64,000 nucleotides of DNA from NCBI RefSeq assembly GCF_004025585.1, contig NZ_QTZO01000001.1, positions 248,001 through 312,000 of the forward strand, read 5' to 3'. This DNA is from Pseudodesulfovibrio sp. S3 (lineage in GTDB: Bacteria; Desulfobacterota; Desulfovibrionia; Desulfovibrionales; Desulfovibrionaceae). The notes under the pieces were generated by a model that had not been told where the DNA came from, ran no database searches, and saw only the letters and a list, made by a program, of their open reading frames with translations. Positions 50,430-58,689 of this stretch are shown in pieces (the first letter of the stretch is position 1; every line of letters begins with the position of its first letter). A program made the position numbers and the translations under genes.

Positions 50430-51000
50430 TCGATCAGGCTGCAAGCGATTACTCCAGGGCTGCATGTGAGTAGCACAACCCTGAACATCCCAAGTTCCGA
50501 TATCTGCTGAAATGAGTTGCCATTCAGCGAAAAATAAAGCTTGGAGCACAGACATTGCCTATATCCCCATGCAGCGCGGTTTTCTGTGTCTGGTAGCAGG
50601 CATAGAGACTGGTGGAGCCGATTTGTGTTGGCGTGGGAGCTATCGAAGTCGATGGACAGTTCCTTCTGCATGCACTGAACAAGGCATTGTAAAGATCTAC
50701 ACCAGTGGTGTTCAATACGGACCAGGGGGCGCAATTCACGAGCTGTGAATTTCCCCACGTCTTGCAGGACAATGGCATCGCCATCAGCATGGACGGCAAA
50801 GGCCGCGCAATCGACAACGTGTTCATCGAGCGGTTGTGGTGGACGGTGAAATACGAGGATGTCCATCCCAAGTCGGACTCTGATGGAATCGAGCCATATT
50901 ATGGTTTGACGCGCTGTTTCGATACTACAATGAGGAACGCAGACATTCGTCGTTGGACAGAATAACTCCCGTTGCTGTATACGGGAGCAGCTTGAATTTT
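50430..51000 (+). pseudogene. Remnant of an IS3-family transposase (OrfB)
   Basis: Pieces of an IS3-type integrase core appear in order but in different frames: IRLQAITPG near 50433, NKAWSTDIAYIPMQRGFL (50527 onward), VVFNTDQGAQFTS (50705 onward), DGKGRAIDNVFIERLWW with TVKYED, and LFRYYNEERRHSSLDRITP (to about 50990). The DDE residues lie in STDI, NTDQG and the IERLWW region. Several stops and shifts separate the pieces, so it cannot make a working transposase. OrfA and clear terminal inverted repeats were not found. It sits between the glycan locus and the sugar locus. Confidence 0.85.
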
Positions 51001-51186
51001 CATTGAATTGGCTCGAAGCCTTTGCTCCGCCCTCGGCCACCGACGGTCTACGCTCTGCAACTACTCCGGCGTCCTTTCTCCTCGGAGGCATAAACTCTGA
51101 CGCTGGATTTCATCTTAAAATGACCGATCAGTGGTCCAGAGGATGTGGGGGCGAGGATGTGGGGGCATCGAGCCGGAATCGTCTCT

Positions 51187-52392
51187 TTACAACGCGCAGC
51201 TCTGATGGAGTTTTTGCAGGACAAGGGCGCCGGCCCCGCGGGCGTAGTTTTCTTCCTGCCAGGGGCTGATCACGAGCTTTGGGGTGACGCGGAATACTTC
51301 TGAAGTGCAGGTTTCCATGGCCTGGGCCAATGGTTCGAAGAGCATGTCCTTGGCGAGGTTGCTCTTGCCCGTGATGATGATGGTCTCCGGGTCCAGGATG
51401 CGTGTCAGGTCGGCAATGCGCTGGCCGAGTATGGTGCCGGCTTGGGTAAATATATCCTGCAGCGCCTTTTCTCCGCTTTCAGCCGCTCGGATGACTTCTT
51501 CCAGTGTGATCCGGTCAGGATGCAACGGGTGCCAGCGGCCTGAGATGATCGCTTTCTTGGCCTCCTTGAGAATGGCGTGGGGGGAGGCCATTGCTTCGAG
51601 GCAGCCTTTCATGCCGCACCGGCAGGTGCACTCGCGCGCATCGCCCCTGACATGGCCGAATTCTCCGGCAATGCCCTGCCAGCCACGAACCAGGGCTCCA
51701 TTGACATACAGTCCCAGGCCGATGCCGTGCTCCAGGGTGACCACGAAAAAATTGTCGATGCCTCTGGACGCGCCGAACCAGTGTTCATAGATGGCCAGCG
51801 TGTTGGAACTGTTCTCGATGAAGGTTTGGAAGCCGGTGCGCTTTTCCACCAGATCCTTGAACGGAATATCGGTCCAGTCGAATCCCTTGTTGAAACCGGG
51901 ATGGAAATGGATCAGGCCCTCGTCGGAATTGACCAGGCCCGGAATGCCGAGTCCGAGCCCGGAGATATCCTCCGGTATGAAACCGTATCGGGTGCAGCAG
52001 GTTCTGACCGCTTCGGCAATCCTGTCCGCGATGGCCTCGGGCGTGGTGATGCTTTTGTCCAGCGGCAGGGCGTGCGAACCGATGACGCGGGCCTCCAGGT
52101 TGATGACCACCACGCTTATTTTTCCGGAAGAGATATAGGCTCCGGCCACAAAGGCCCCGTCGGGATTGAGGGCCAGGAGGATGGGCGGGCGTCCGGTGTG
52201 TTTGCCAGGCGCAGTTTTTTCGAAGATCAGGCCTTCGCCGATCAACGAGGCGGTGATGTCCGTAACAGTGGACTGTCCCAACCCGGTCTGTTCGGCGATT
52301 TCCTTGCGCGAGATGTTGCCTTGCAGCCGGATGGTCCGAAGTACGTTGTCCCGGTTGATGGCCCGCATGAGATCTCTGTTGGCAGCCTGCAC
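51187..52392 (-). CDS. ROK-family transcriptional regulator (NagC-like)
   Basis: A 401-residue protein. The N-terminal winged helix has GNISRKEIAEQTGLGQSTVTD. The ROK domain has LGLGIPGLVN, GEFGHVR and the zinc-site Cys cluster CTCRCGMKGCLEA. Such proteins bind amino sugars or their phosphates. It lies at the end of an amino-sugar import cluster and probably represses it. GTG 52392 is chosen because GGGAGG lies 7 bases upstream. It has its own promoter match and a terminator separates it from the ABC genes. Confidence 0.9.
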   Translation of the reverse strand: MQAANRDLMRAINRDNVLRTIRLQGNISRKEIAEQTGLGQSTVTDITASLIGEGLIFEKTAPGKHTGRPPILLALNPDGAFVAGAYISSGKISVVVINLEARVIGSHALPLDKSITTPEAIADRIAEAVRTCCTRYGFIPEDISGLGLGIPGLVNSDEGLIHFHPGFNKGFDWTDIPFKDLVEKRTGFQTFIENSSNTLAIYEHWFGASRGIDNFFVVTLEHGIGLGLYVNGALVRGWQGIAGEFGHVRGDARECTCRCGMKGCLEAMASPHAILKEAKKAIISGRWHPLHPDRITLEEVIRAAESGEKALQDIFTQAGTILGQRIADLTRILDPETIIITGKSNLAKDMLFEPLAQAMETCTSEVFRVTPKLVISPWQEENYARGAGALVLQKLHQSCAL

Positions 52393-52418
52393 TCGATTTC
52401 CTCCCTTGATTGAACCGA

Positions 52419-52447
52419 TCTATAGTCTCCCCTGATGATTCTTTCAA
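52419..52447 (-). promoter_or_regulatory. Candidate sigma-70 promoter of the ROK regulator
   Basis: On the minus strand TTGAAA (52447-52442) and TATAGA (52424-52419) have a 17-base spacer. The predicted leader of about 20 bases contains the GGGAGG site of the GTG start at 52392. Confidence 0.55.
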
Positions 52448-52460
52448 TGTTTGAAATGTA

Positions 52461-52496
52461 CATAAACAGAAAGGCCGCCGGACGTTCCGACGGCCT
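52461..52496 (-). terminator. Terminator after the ABC importer operon
   Basis: On the minus strand AGGCCGTCGGA pairs with TCCGGCGGCCT (one wobble) around a 3-base loop (52496-52472), followed by TTCTGTTTATG. It lies 27 bases after the stop of the ATPase gene. Confidence 0.85.
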
Positions 52497-52522
52497 CTGG
52501 GCGGTATGCGGTTTTGGAGCGT

Positions 52523-53602
52523 TTATTTCCAGGCGTTGCCGTCCGGTCCGAAGACATGAATCTTCTCGGTTCGGGCGGTCAGATGGACCGTGTCGCCGGT
52601 CTTGGCAAGGCTGGTGCCGGGGGCGCTGGCGATGATTGGGGTGCCGTCGGGCAGGGTACAGTAAATATAGCTGACGTCGCCCAGCCGTTCCACCACGTCC
52701 ACCTGGGCCTTGAGCAGGCCGGTTTCCGCGGTGTCGAGCAGCAGATGTTCCGGTCGGATGCCGATGGTGGCTTCGTCGTTCTCGCTGGCAGGCGTGGTGT
52801 GCTCGAAACGGAGGGTCTTGTCGCCGGGCAGACGGACGGCAACGGTGTTTCCTGCGACTGAGGCCACCGTCCCCTTGAGGAAGTTCATTCTGGGCGAGCC
52901 GATGAATCCGGCCACGAACATGTTGGCGGGGCTGTTGTAGAGTTCGAGCGGGGCGCCGATCTGTTCCACCCGGCCATTGTTGAGAACCACGATCCTGTCG
53001 GCCAGGGTCATGGCCTCCACCTGATCGTGGGTGACATACACGATGGTGGCGTTGAGCTGCTTGTGCAGTCTGGCAATCTCGATGCGGGTCTGGACCCGAA
53101 GGGCGGCGTCGAGGTTGGAGAGCGGCTCGTCAAAGAGAAAGACCTTGGGCTTTCGAACAATGGCCCGACCGATGGCCACACGCTGTCTTTGGCCCCCCGA
53201 GAGTTCGGCGGGACGTCGGTCCAGGTAGTCGGTCAACTGGAGGGTCGCGGCCGCGTTGCGCACCCGTTGGTCGATCTCCTGCCTGTCGTGCTTCTTGAGT
53301 CTCAGACCGAAGGACATGTTCTTGTAGACCGTCATGTGCGGGTACAGCGCGTAGGACTGAAAGACCATGGCGATGCCCCTTTCGCGGGGCTGGACATCAT
53401 TGACCATTGCGCCGTCGATGAAGATTTTTCCGGCGGTGACGTTTTCCAGTCCGGCGATGACCCTGAGCAGCGTGGACTTGCCGCAGCCGGAAGGGCCGAC
53501 GAAGACAACGAATTCACCGTCGGATACATCGAGGTCGACGCCATGGAGGACTTTGACTTTGCCAAAGGCCTTGTCGATGCTTTTCAATCGGATATCAGAC
53601 AT
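52523..53602 (-). CDS. Carbohydrate ABC transporter ATP-binding protein (UgpC/MsmK type)
   Basis: A 359-residue ATPase. It has FVGPSGCGKST, LSGGQRQRVAIGRAI and FLFDEPLSNLDA, and a C-terminal OB-fold (TOBE) regulatory domain with IGIRPEHLLL. This CUT1-type subunit energises uptake of oligosaccharides or sugar derivatives. It is the last gene of a binding protein-permease-permease-ATPase run and starts 9 bases after the upstream permease. Confidence 0.94.
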   Translation of the reverse strand: MSDIRLKSIDKAFGKVKVLHGVDLDVSDGEFVVFVGPSGCGKSTLLRVIAGLENVTAGKIFIDGAMVNDVQPRERGIAMVFQSYALYPHMTVYKNMSFGLRLKKHDRQEIDQRVRNAAATLQLTDYLDRRPAELSGGQRQRVAIGRAIVRKPKVFLFDEPLSNLDAALRVQTRIEIARLHKQLNATIVYVTHDQVEAMTLADRIVVLNNGRVEQIGAPLELYNSPANMFVAGFIGSPRMNFLKGTVASVAGNTVAVRLPGDKTLRFEHTTPASENDEATIGIRPEHLLLDTAETGLLKAQVDVVERLGDVSYIYCTLPDGTPIIASAPGTSLAKTGDTVHLTARTEKIHVFGPDGNAWK

Positions 53603-53611
53603 GTTCTTCCC

Positions 53612-54448
53612 TTATTTGACCGCTCCGGCGGTGATGCCCCGGATCAGGTGTCTGGAGAGCAGGATGTATATGATCAGTATGGGCACGATGGCCAGGGTCA
53701 GCGAGGCCAGGACCGAGTTCCAGTCCGTGACGTACTGACCGATGAACTGCTGGACGCCCAAGGTGATGGTCTGGGTCTGGTCGCTGGGGGCCAGGATGAG
53801 CGGAAACCAGAGATCGTTCCAGACCGGCACCAGCGTGAACACCCCGACCGTGGCAATGGCCGGGCGCGTCAATGGCAGTATCACCTTGAAGAAAATGGTG
53901 TATTCGCTCACTCCGTCGCAGCGGGCGGCCTCTTTCAGGTCATTGGGTATCTGCTGCATGAACTCCGACAGGATGAATATGGCCAGGGGCAGGCTCTGGG
54001 CTATGTAGACGAGCACCAGGGCGGTCAGGGTGTTGGCGAGGTTCATGCTCACGATGAGATGGAGCAGGCTGACACTGCCGAGCCGGATGGGGATCATGAT
54101 GCCTATGGCCAGATAGAGGCCAAGCCACTTGTTGCCCTTGAAGCGGTATTCGGACAAGGCCCAGGCGGCCATGGCGCCGAGCAGCAACACCAGGACCAGC
54201 GTTGCCACCGTGACGATGATGGAGTTCATGAAATAGATTTCGAAGTTGGAGCGCAGCAGCACCTTTTCGAATCCGTTCAGGCTGAAGGTGTCCAATCCGG
54301 GCAGTCCCGTGGGGTCCTTGAAGATGGCCTTTCTCGTTTTGAACGAATTGATGATGGTCAGGAAAATGGGCCACAGGGCGAGCACGGTGTAAGCCAGAAG
54401 AATGGCGTGGATACCTGCGATGCTGACGGCTTTTTTTGTTTTGTACAT
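53612..54448 (-). CDS. Carbohydrate ABC transporter permease (MalG type)
   Basis: A 278-residue protein with six membrane segments. The EAA loop is EAARCDGVSEYTIFFKVILP. The N-terminus and the ending GAVK match MalG-like CUT1 permeases. It pairs with the MalF-type permease encoded 15 bases upstream. Confidence 0.93.
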   Translation of the reverse strand: MYKTKKAVSIAGIHAILLAYTVLALWPIFLTIINSFKTRKAIFKDPTGLPGLDTFSLNGFEKVLLRSNFEIYFMNSIIVTVATLVLVLLLGAMAAWALSEYRFKGNKWLGLYLAIGIMIPIRLGSVSLLHLIVSMNLANTLTALVLVYIAQSLPLAIFILSEFMQQIPNDLKEAARCDGVSEYTIFFKVILPLTRPAIATVGVFTLVPVWNDLWFPLILAPSDQTQTITLGVQQFIGQYVTDWNSVLASLTLAIVPILIIYILLSRHLIRGITAGAVK

Positions 54449-54463
54449 GTGTCTGCGCCTGCC

Positions 54464-55396
54464 TTAGAGCGCGTACCGGCGCAGTTTCCGTTGCAGGACG
54501 AACAGGTAGAAGAGCACGCCTGCGAGTATGACCAGGAACATCATGGTGGCCACGGTGGCCCCCATGGTCGGGTTGCCGAGCTGGAGCTGGAAGCCGAAGA
54601 AAGTGCGGTAGAAAAAGGTGCCCATGATGTCCGTGGAGAAGTTGGGGCCGGCCAGCGCGCCCTTGACCGAATAGATCAGGTCAAAGGCATTGAAGTTGGC
54701 AACGAATGTCAGGATGGAGATCATGGCTATGGTGGGCAGGATCAGCGGCAATTTGATGTGCCAGAAAATGTCCCAATGGGTCGCGCCGTCGATAATGGCG
54801 CCTTCTTCCAGTTCATGGGGGATGTTCAGCATGGCGGCATAGATGAGCATCATGGGTATGCCCACGAATTGCCAGACAGAGATCAGGGAAAGCGTGATCA
54901 GGGCCGAATTCTCCTGGCCGAGCCACGGCTGGAACCAGTCGGCCAGTCCGACAAATCCGAGAATGCCCTCGCTGACGCCCCATAGCGGGCTCAGGATAAG
55001 CTGCCAGATGAAACCGATGATGACCACAGAGAGCATGGTGGGCATGAAAATGAGCGTGCGGTACGCGGTCCTGCCGGTGAGTTTGGGCAGACTGAGAAGC
55101 GCGGCCAGCATGATGCCGATGGGGTTTTGCACCAGCATGTGAATGGAGAAGAAAATGAAGTTGTTCTTGAGCGCGTTCCAGAACGGTTCCGACCATTGGG
55201 GGTTGCTGACGAGGTCGATGTAGTTGGCCAGGCCGGTGAAATGGTATGCGCCGGTTCCGTCCGTGGTGTAGAGGCTCAGCCGGATGGAGTCGAGCAGGGG
55301 GTAAACCATGAACAGGGTGTAGATGATCGTGGCCGGAGCCAGAAACAGCACAATGTGGTGCGGAAAACGGTTGAATCCGCTGCCTGGTGAACTCAT
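54464..55396 (-). CDS. Carbohydrate ABC transporter permease (MalF type)
   Basis: A 310-residue protein with six membrane segments and the EAA loop EEGAIIDGATHWDIFWHIKLP. It is the partner of the MalG-type permease. ATG 55396 has AAGGAA about 7 bases upstream. A hairpin lies between it and the binding-protein gene, which would lower permease expression relative to the binding protein. Confidence 0.93.
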   Translation of the reverse strand: MSSPGSGFNRFPHHIVLFLAPATIIYTLFMVYPLLDSIRLSLYTTDGTGAYHFTGLANYIDLVSNPQWSEPFWNALKNNFIFFSIHMLVQNPIGIMLAALLSLPKLTGRTAYRTLIFMPTMLSVVIIGFIWQLILSPLWGVSEGILGFVGLADWFQPWLGQENSALITLSLISVWQFVGIPMMLIYAAMLNIPHELEEGAIIDGATHWDIFWHIKLPLILPTIAMISILTFVANFNAFDLIYSVKGALAGPNFSTDIMGTFFYRTFFGFQLQLGNPTMGATVATMMFLVILAGVLFYLFVLQRKLRRYAL

Positions 55397-55410
55397 GGTT
55401 TGTTTCCTTG

Positions 55411-55448
55411 AAAAAGACAAAGGGACCCCTTTTGAGGAGCCCCTTTGT
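55411..55448 (-). terminator. Intercistronic hairpin after the binding-protein gene
   Basis: On the minus strand ACAAAGGGGCTCC pairs with GGGGTCCCTTTGT (two wobbles) around TCAAAA, followed by CTTTTTC. It looks like a partial terminator or 3'-end stabiliser, common after highly expressed binding-protein genes. Confidence 0.75.
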
Positions 55449-55457
55449 TTTCATTTG

Positions 55458-56717
55458 CTATTGTTGGGGCTTATACCATTTATCCAGGCCGGCCTGGGTT
55501 TCCTTGCCAGCTTCCTCGGGAGTCATTGTCCCGTTGATGACCTGGGCGCTGACGTTCCACAGCTGATTTTCCAGGTTCGGGGTGCCGCGGGAAAGGATCT
55601 GGTATGAGTTTCGGATGGTGGACTCGTGTGTGTTGCGCCAGTTCACGAATTCCTGTGCGACCGGGTCGCTCAATGTGACCTTGTGGCTGGACAGGGGGAA
55701 GAAGCCGGGCAAGGCGTTGGCGTAGAGGTCCGCGAATTCGGCGGTGGTCATCCAGGCCAGGAATGTACGGGCCGCTTCCTGATTCTTGGAGGCTGCGTTC
55801 AGGCCGAGCGCGATGTCGGTGTGGTCGGAGATGTAGCCTTTGGTCGCACCTGCGGGCAGGGGCGGCGGGAAGGCGCCGAACTTGAAGTCAGCCTGGGTGT
55901 TGAAGGTGGTGATGTCCCAGGAACCGGCAGGGTAGATGACTGCACGGCCCAGGGTGAACAGGTTCTGGCTGTCGGGGTATTTTTGGGCCTTGAACCCCTT
56001 GCCCATGTAGGGAGCCCACGCGGCAAGCTGTTTCCAGGTGTCGGTGTAGGGTTTGTCGGTCAGCTTGGCCGTACCGGCGATGAGCGCCTTGCGGCCTTTT
56101 TCGCCTTCCCAGTAGTTGGGGCCGATGTTCTGGAAGCCCATGGTGGCTGCTTCCCATTGGTCGGCGGTGCCCATGGCCAGGGGAATGTAGTTTCCGTCAG
56201 CCTTGATCTTGTCGAGAACGGCGAAGAATTCGGTTTCGGTCTTGGGAACGGTCAGGCCCAGTTCCTTGAAGGCGTCCATGTTGTAGATGAAGCCGTGGAT
56301 GACGGACGCCATGGGGACGGCGAAAGTGGCCTTGCCGTCATCGGTCTGCCAGGCGGATTTGGCCACGTCCGAAAATTCGTTCATGCCGTCCAGGTTGTCC
56401 AGGGCGACAAGGTAGCCCTTGTTGAAGAGTTCCAGGGAGGCATCAAAGGGACGGCAGGTGATCAGGTCGCCTGCGGTGCCGCCGGCCAGTTTGGCGTTGA
56501 GGCCTGCATTGTACTCGGCAGGGGGCATGGGTGAGAAAACGACCTTGATGTCCGGGTACTTCTTGTTGAAGGCCGGGATGATGGTGTCGTTCCAGATGTC
56601 GATATCGTCATTACGCCAACTTTCGATGGTCAATGATGCGCCGGCCAGCGCTACGGTGGTGATCATGGATGTGACCATCAGCGCGGCCAGGGCAATCCCG
56701 GTAAGTCTTTTCAGCAT
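55458..56717 (-). CDS. Extracellular sugar-binding protein of the ABC importer
   Basis: A 419-residue periplasmic protein. The N-terminus is a Sec signal (KRLTGIALAALMVTSM, ending near ALAGA) with no lipobox. The mature part shows the CUT1 binding-protein pattern: NKKYPDIKVVFSPMPPAEYN, then NLDGMNEFSDVAKSAWQTDD and YPAGSWDITTFN. The ligand is not readable; the gene neighbours point to GlcNAc, MurNAc or a muropeptide-derived disaccharide. AGGAGG just before ATG 56717 is an excellent ribosome-binding site. It starts 45 bases after murQ. Confidence 0.92.
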   Translation of the reverse strand: MLKRLTGIALAALMVTSMITTVALAGASLTIESWRNDDIDIWNDTIIPAFNKKYPDIKVVFSPMPPAEYNAGLNAKLAGGTAGDLITCRPFDASLELFNKGYLVALDNLDGMNEFSDVAKSAWQTDDGKATFAVPMASVIHGFIYNMDAFKELGLTVPKTETEFFAVLDKIKADGNYIPLAMGTADQWEAATMGFQNIGPNYWEGEKGRKALIAGTAKLTDKPYTDTWKQLAAWAPYMGKGFKAQKYPDSQNLFTLGRAVIYPAGSWDITTFNTQADFKFGAFPPPLPAGATKGYISDHTDIALGLNAASKNQEAARTFLAWMTTAEFADLYANALPGFFPLSSHKVTLSDPVAQEFVNWRNTHESTIRNSYQILSRGTPNLENQLWNVSAQVINGTMTPEEAGKETQAGLDKWYKPQQ

Positions 56718-56762
56718 GAATCCTCCTGGTTTGGAAATATTATCAACAATATACATACCCGA

Positions 56763-57680
56763 TCAGGCTTCGGCAATGCGAATCAGCGCGGTGCGGAGAT
56801 TCTGTCCGGATTCGGACAGAACACTCCGAGCCTGGGTCGGAGTCAATCCGGTTGCCGTGAGTACGGCTGTCTTGACATGCCCGTTGCTTTCGGCAAGCGC
56901 CTTGCGGGCGGTTTCATCTTCCACTCCAGCGATGGTGGCCACCATTCGGGCGGCGCGGTCCCTGAGCTTGCCGTTGCCGGGTTCCAGATCCACCATCATG
57001 CCGTCGTAGACATGCCCGAGCCGGATCATGACCAGGGTCGAGAACAGGTTGAGGGCCGTTTTCTGGGAGGTTCCCGCCTTGAGACGAGTGGAACCGGCGA
57101 TCACTTCCGGCCCGGTTTCGAGCAGGATGGGGTGGTCTGCGATGCGCAGCAGCTTGGCGTCGGTATTGTTTGCAATGGCAACGACCAAGGCACCGTGTTT
57201 TCTGGCCAGTTCGGCAAAAAGGCAGGTGTAGGGGGTGCTGCCGCTTGCCGAAACCGTCACGACCACATCCAGTTCGCAAACAGCGCTTTTCTCCATATCG
57301 TTTCGGGCCGCATCCAGGCCGTCGTCACCTGCTGTCTCAATGGTCAGGATGTTGTTGGGATCATCTGCGCGGAAAACGGCCAGACGTTCTTTGGGCCAGC
57401 CGAAGGTGCATGGCAGTTCCAGTCCGTCCAGGGCGGCCAGTACGCCCGAAGTGCCAGCTCCCACGTAAATGAGGCGGCTGTCAGGGATGCGCAATCGCTC
57501 TACTGTGGCCAGGGCGGCCTTTTCGATGTGGCTTATGGCCTTTTCGACGGCGGACACGCCGTCGAGCTGGTCCTGCCACAGGACCGAAAGCACGGCTTCC
57601 GAGGGCCAGGTGTCGATTCCCGCCGAGCCATGGCTGACGTGTTCCGTGACGGATGGAGTGGAATCAATTTTTGCTGACAT
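56763..57680 (-). CDS. murQ: N-acetylmuramic acid 6-phosphate etherase family protein (MurQ-like)
   Basis: A 305-residue SIS-domain protein. GAGTSGVLAALDGLELPCTF contains the first catalytic Glu position (E88). VSASGSTPYT and GPEVIAGSTRLKAGTSQKTALNL are family signatures. MurQ splits MurNAc-6-phosphate into GlcNAc-6-phosphate and D-lactate. In the segment where the family has AEDD, this protein has AGDD (G118), so the second catalytic Glu may be missing. ATG 57680 has no ribosome-binding site; the bases before it read CCTCCT on the coding strand. It is the first gene of the minus-strand sugar operon. Confidence 0.88.
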   Translation of the reverse strand: MSAKIDSTPSVTEHVSHGSAGIDTWPSEAVLSVLWQDQLDGVSAVEKAISHIEKAALATVERLRIPDSRLIYVGAGTSGVLAALDGLELPCTFGWPKERLAVFRADDPNNILTIETAGDDGLDAARNDMEKSAVCELDVVVTVSASGSTPYTCLFAELARKHGALVVAIANNTDAKLLRIADHPILLETGPEVIAGSTRLKAGTSQKTALNLFSTLVMIRLGHVYDGMMVDLEPGNGKLRDRAARMVATIAGVEDETARKALAESNGHVKTAVLTATGLTPTQARSVLSESGQNLRTALIRIAEA

Positions 57681-57694
57681 AGGAGGCTTCTTAG

Positions 57695-57708
57695 CACACA
57701 GGTGTGTG
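57695..57708. promoter_or_regulatory. Palindrome in the divergent murQ/kinase control region
   Basis: CACACAGGTGTGTG has perfect 6-base arms around GG. It lies 15 bases before the murQ start and about 100 bases before the kinase start, in the 125-base divergent region, so it is a candidate operator for the ROK regulator or another repressor. Confidence 0.45.
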
Positions 57709-57805
57709 ACAGGAAAGAAAATCAACTTATTTCGGTCACCGAGTTTAGCCGATTTGTTTGCACTGGGAGTGTCTATTGGGTACGTCTTATACAGGAGTGT
57801 AAACC

Positions 57806-58687
57806 ATGCAAGATCAAAGGCTCTTGGTAGGAATAGATGGCGGCGGCACGAAATGTCGCGCCAGGGTGGCCACCATGGACGGTGAAGTCCTGGGTGAAGG
57901 GCAGGGCGGTCCGGCCAACACCCGTTTGGGGCTCGATGTCGCCTTCGGCAGTATCATTGCTGCCGTTGATATAGCCCTGGCTTCGTCAGGCCTTGATCTG
58001 GACAGGAAAAAGGAAATCCACGCCGGGCTTGGGCTGGCCGGTCTGTCTCTCAAACGGGAACGAGACATGGTGGCTGCGTATGATCATCCCTTTGCCTCCA
58101 TGACCGTTGAATCCGATGCCTATATCGCCTGTCTGGGCGCGCATGGTCGGACCGACGGGGCTATTCTCATCCTCGGCACGGGCAGTTGCGGCACCGCTCT
58201 TTTGGGCGGTGTGGAGCACACGGTGGGCGGCTGGGGGTTTGAAATATCGGATCATGCCAGTGGTGCCCATATCGGCTACCAGGCTGTCCGGGCTTCTCTG
58301 CTCGCCCTGGAGGGCGTCATTCCTTGGGGTGGGCTGTCCAGCGAGATCATGGAACAACTGGGCAATTCACCGGAGAAGGCCGTGCCTTGGGCCGAGACGG
58401 CCACCCCTGGAAAATATGGTAAATTTGCTCCCAGTGTCTCCAAATGGGCCATGGAGGGTGACCCCCTGGCAATTCGCATCATGCGTGAGGCAGGCGAAGA
58501 CGCCGGATTGCTGCTTCGGGCCTTGGAGGCCAAGGGTGCGGAATGCGTTGCGCTCATAGGCGGCGTGGCCTCGGTCATTGAGCCGTGGCTGCCCGCGGAC
58601 GTGATGCACCTGATTGTTTCCCCTGCGGGAGATTCGTTGGACGGAGCCTTGTTGCTGGCCCGCATGCATCTTGAAGGAGGAGAGTGA
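57806..58687 (+). CDS. BadF/BadG-family sugar kinase, probable GlcNAc/MurNAc kinase
   Basis: A 293-residue ATPase of the actin-like fold. The phosphate-1 motif is VGIDGGGTKCRARV; ILGTGSCGTAL and the adenosine motif ALIGGVASVIEPWL follow. Family members phosphorylate GlcNAc or glucosamine, and the clostridial MurK enzyme phosphorylates both MurNAc and GlcNAc. Together with MurQ and an ABC importer that delivers unphosphorylated sugar, a MurK-like role is the best fit. CAGGAGT precedes ATG 57806. Confidence 0.87.
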   Translation: MQDQRLLVGIDGGGTKCRARVATMDGEVLGEGQGGPANTRLGLDVAFGSIIAAVDIALASSGLDLDRKKEIHAGLGLAGLSLKRERDMVAAYDHPFASMTVESDAYIACLGAHGRTDGAILILGTGSCGTALLGGVEHTVGGWGFEISDHASGAHIGYQAVRASLLALEGVIPWGGLSSEIMEQLGNSPEKAVPWAETATPGKYGKFAPSVSKWAMEGDPLAIRIMREAGEDAGLLLRALEAKGAECVALIGGVASVIEPWLPADVMHLIVSPAGDSLDGALLLARMHLEGGE

Positions 58688-58689
58688 CC

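Noticed and set aside
53027-54985. A 652-codon open frame on the plus strand, opposite the ABC importer genes
   Set aside because: It lies fully antisense to two well-supported genes, has low-complexity Gln/His/Gly/Asp-rich sequence typical of GC-rich shadows, and has no ribosome-binding site or family motif.
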